DNA of 5,647 nt, from assembly GCA_949286295.1 (NCBI GenBank), contig CASECK010000120.1, positions 1-5,647 on the forward strand, in the 5' to 3' direction. Source of the stretch: an uncultured bacterium (GTDB lineage: Bacteria; Bacillota; Clostridia; Oscillospirales; Oscillospiraceae). Within the stretch, counting starts at the first letter, position 1. Every line of letters starts with the position of its first letter. Made by a program: the position numbers and the translations under genes. Shown here in pieces: positions 5,321 through 5,647 of this stretch. The notes below the pieces were generated by a model. That model was not told where the DNA came from. It did not search any database and saw only the letters and a list, made by a program, of their open reading frames with translations.

Positions 5321-5647
5321 TATGCAGATGGAAAAGACCCCCATGCCCGAGCAGGAGGCCGGCGTCCGCAGCGGAAACTTTGAGGAGGTGGCGCTGGGGT
5401 ACACCCTGGAGCAGGCCCGGAACGAGGCCCTGCGCTGCCTGAACTGTAAGCACAGGCCCTGTGTGTCCGGCTGTCCCGTGGGCGTGCCCATCCCCGAGTT
5501 TGTGGGCAAGGTGGCCCAGGGGGACCTGGCCGGGGCCTATCAGCTGCTGTCCGGCGCCAACGCCCTGCCCGCCATCTCCGGCCGGGTCTGTCCCCAGGAG
5601 ACCCAGTGCGAGGGCAAGTGTGTCCGCGGTATCAAGGGGGAAGCGGT
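5313..5647 (+). CDS. nfnB: NfnB / GltD-like NADPH-dependent flavoprotein, N-terminal part
   Basis: The first 111 codons of a gene cut off by the window end. The visible part is the N-terminal iron-sulfur domain of the glutamate-synthase-small-subunit family. It has the pattern C42-x2-C45-x4-C50-x3-C54-P, followed by C93-P-x4-C99-x3-C103 (RVCPQE ... CEGKC), which in this family binds two [4Fe-4S] clusters. The phrase RPCVSGCPVGVPIPEF (48-63) is characteristic. The FAD and NADP Rossmann domains expected from about residue 130 on lie outside the window. By family knowledge, and with nfnA directly in front, it is the large subunit of the NADH/ferredoxin:NADP+ transhydrogenase. Databases often name such genes gltA or 'NADPH-dependent glutamate synthase', but true glutamate synthase would need a large GltB subunit, which is not seen here. 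The start ATG overlaps the nfnA stop by 8 nt. Confidence 0.9.
   Translation, partial: MANMQMEKTPMPEQEAGVRSGNFEEVALGYTLEQARNEALRCLNCKHRPCVSGCPVGVPIPEFVGKVAQGDLAGAYQLLSGANALPAISGRVCPQETQCEGKCVRGIKGEA

Noticed and set aside
5313..5647. Glutamate synthase small subunit (GltD) as the identity of the last gene
   Set aside because: No large GltB subunit is present, and an nfnA-like gene overlaps its start. The paired arrangement fits NfnB/SudA better, although the visible N-terminal domain alone cannot separate the two.

Overview
The window is GC-rich (codon third positions are mostly G or C) and every supported gene lies on the + strand. Strong AAGGAGG-type ribosome binding sites, several GTG/TTG starts, a biotin carrier subunit typical of anaerobic decarboxylases and an NfnAB-type flavin/iron-sulfur module together suggest an anaerobic Firmicute. 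A high-GC gut member of the Oscillospiraceae/Eubacteriales (Flavonifractor, Intestinimonas or Lawsonibacter-like) is my best guess. This placement is inferred from style and gene content, not from a marker gene.

Layout. Positions 1-159 hold the end of a biotinyl-carrier gene, closed by a strong intrinsic terminator (186-220). Directly after it comes a well-formed sigma-A promoter (225-253) with an extended -10 and an inverted repeat lying across its -35 and spacer. It drives a complete glucose-1-phosphate nucleotidylyltransferase gene (rfbA, 300-1157). A structured 183-nt gap with an imperfect hairpin follows. Then comes a cytoplasmic type I L-asparaginase (1341-2342), a secreted and C-terminally membrane-anchored metallophosphatase/5'-nucleotidase (2401-4356), and an nfnA-like FAD/NAD/[2Fe-2S] subunit (4472-5320). 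The last gene overlaps by 8 nt the start of an nfnB/GltD-like flavoprotein (5313 to the window end).

How the genes may work together. Only nfnA and nfnB form a clear functional unit: an electron-bifurcating NADH-dependent ferredoxin:NADP+ oxidoreductase or a close relative. The asparaginase and the nucleotidase are salvage enzymes, releasing ammonia and aspartate from asparagine, and nucleosides and phosphate from extracellular nucleotides. They could be co-transcribed, because the asparaginase-nucleotidase gap is only 58 nt and I see no promoter between the genes from 1158 onward, but a shared pathway is not evident. rfbA stands without rfbB, rfbC or rfbD and looks like its own transcription unit.

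I find no RNA genes, mobile elements, CRISPR arrays or phage genes, and no new defence or other undescribed system. The points most worth a second look are the inverted repeat in the rfbA promoter, the altered base-binding loop of RfbA, and the divergent C-terminal domain of the anchored nucleotidase.
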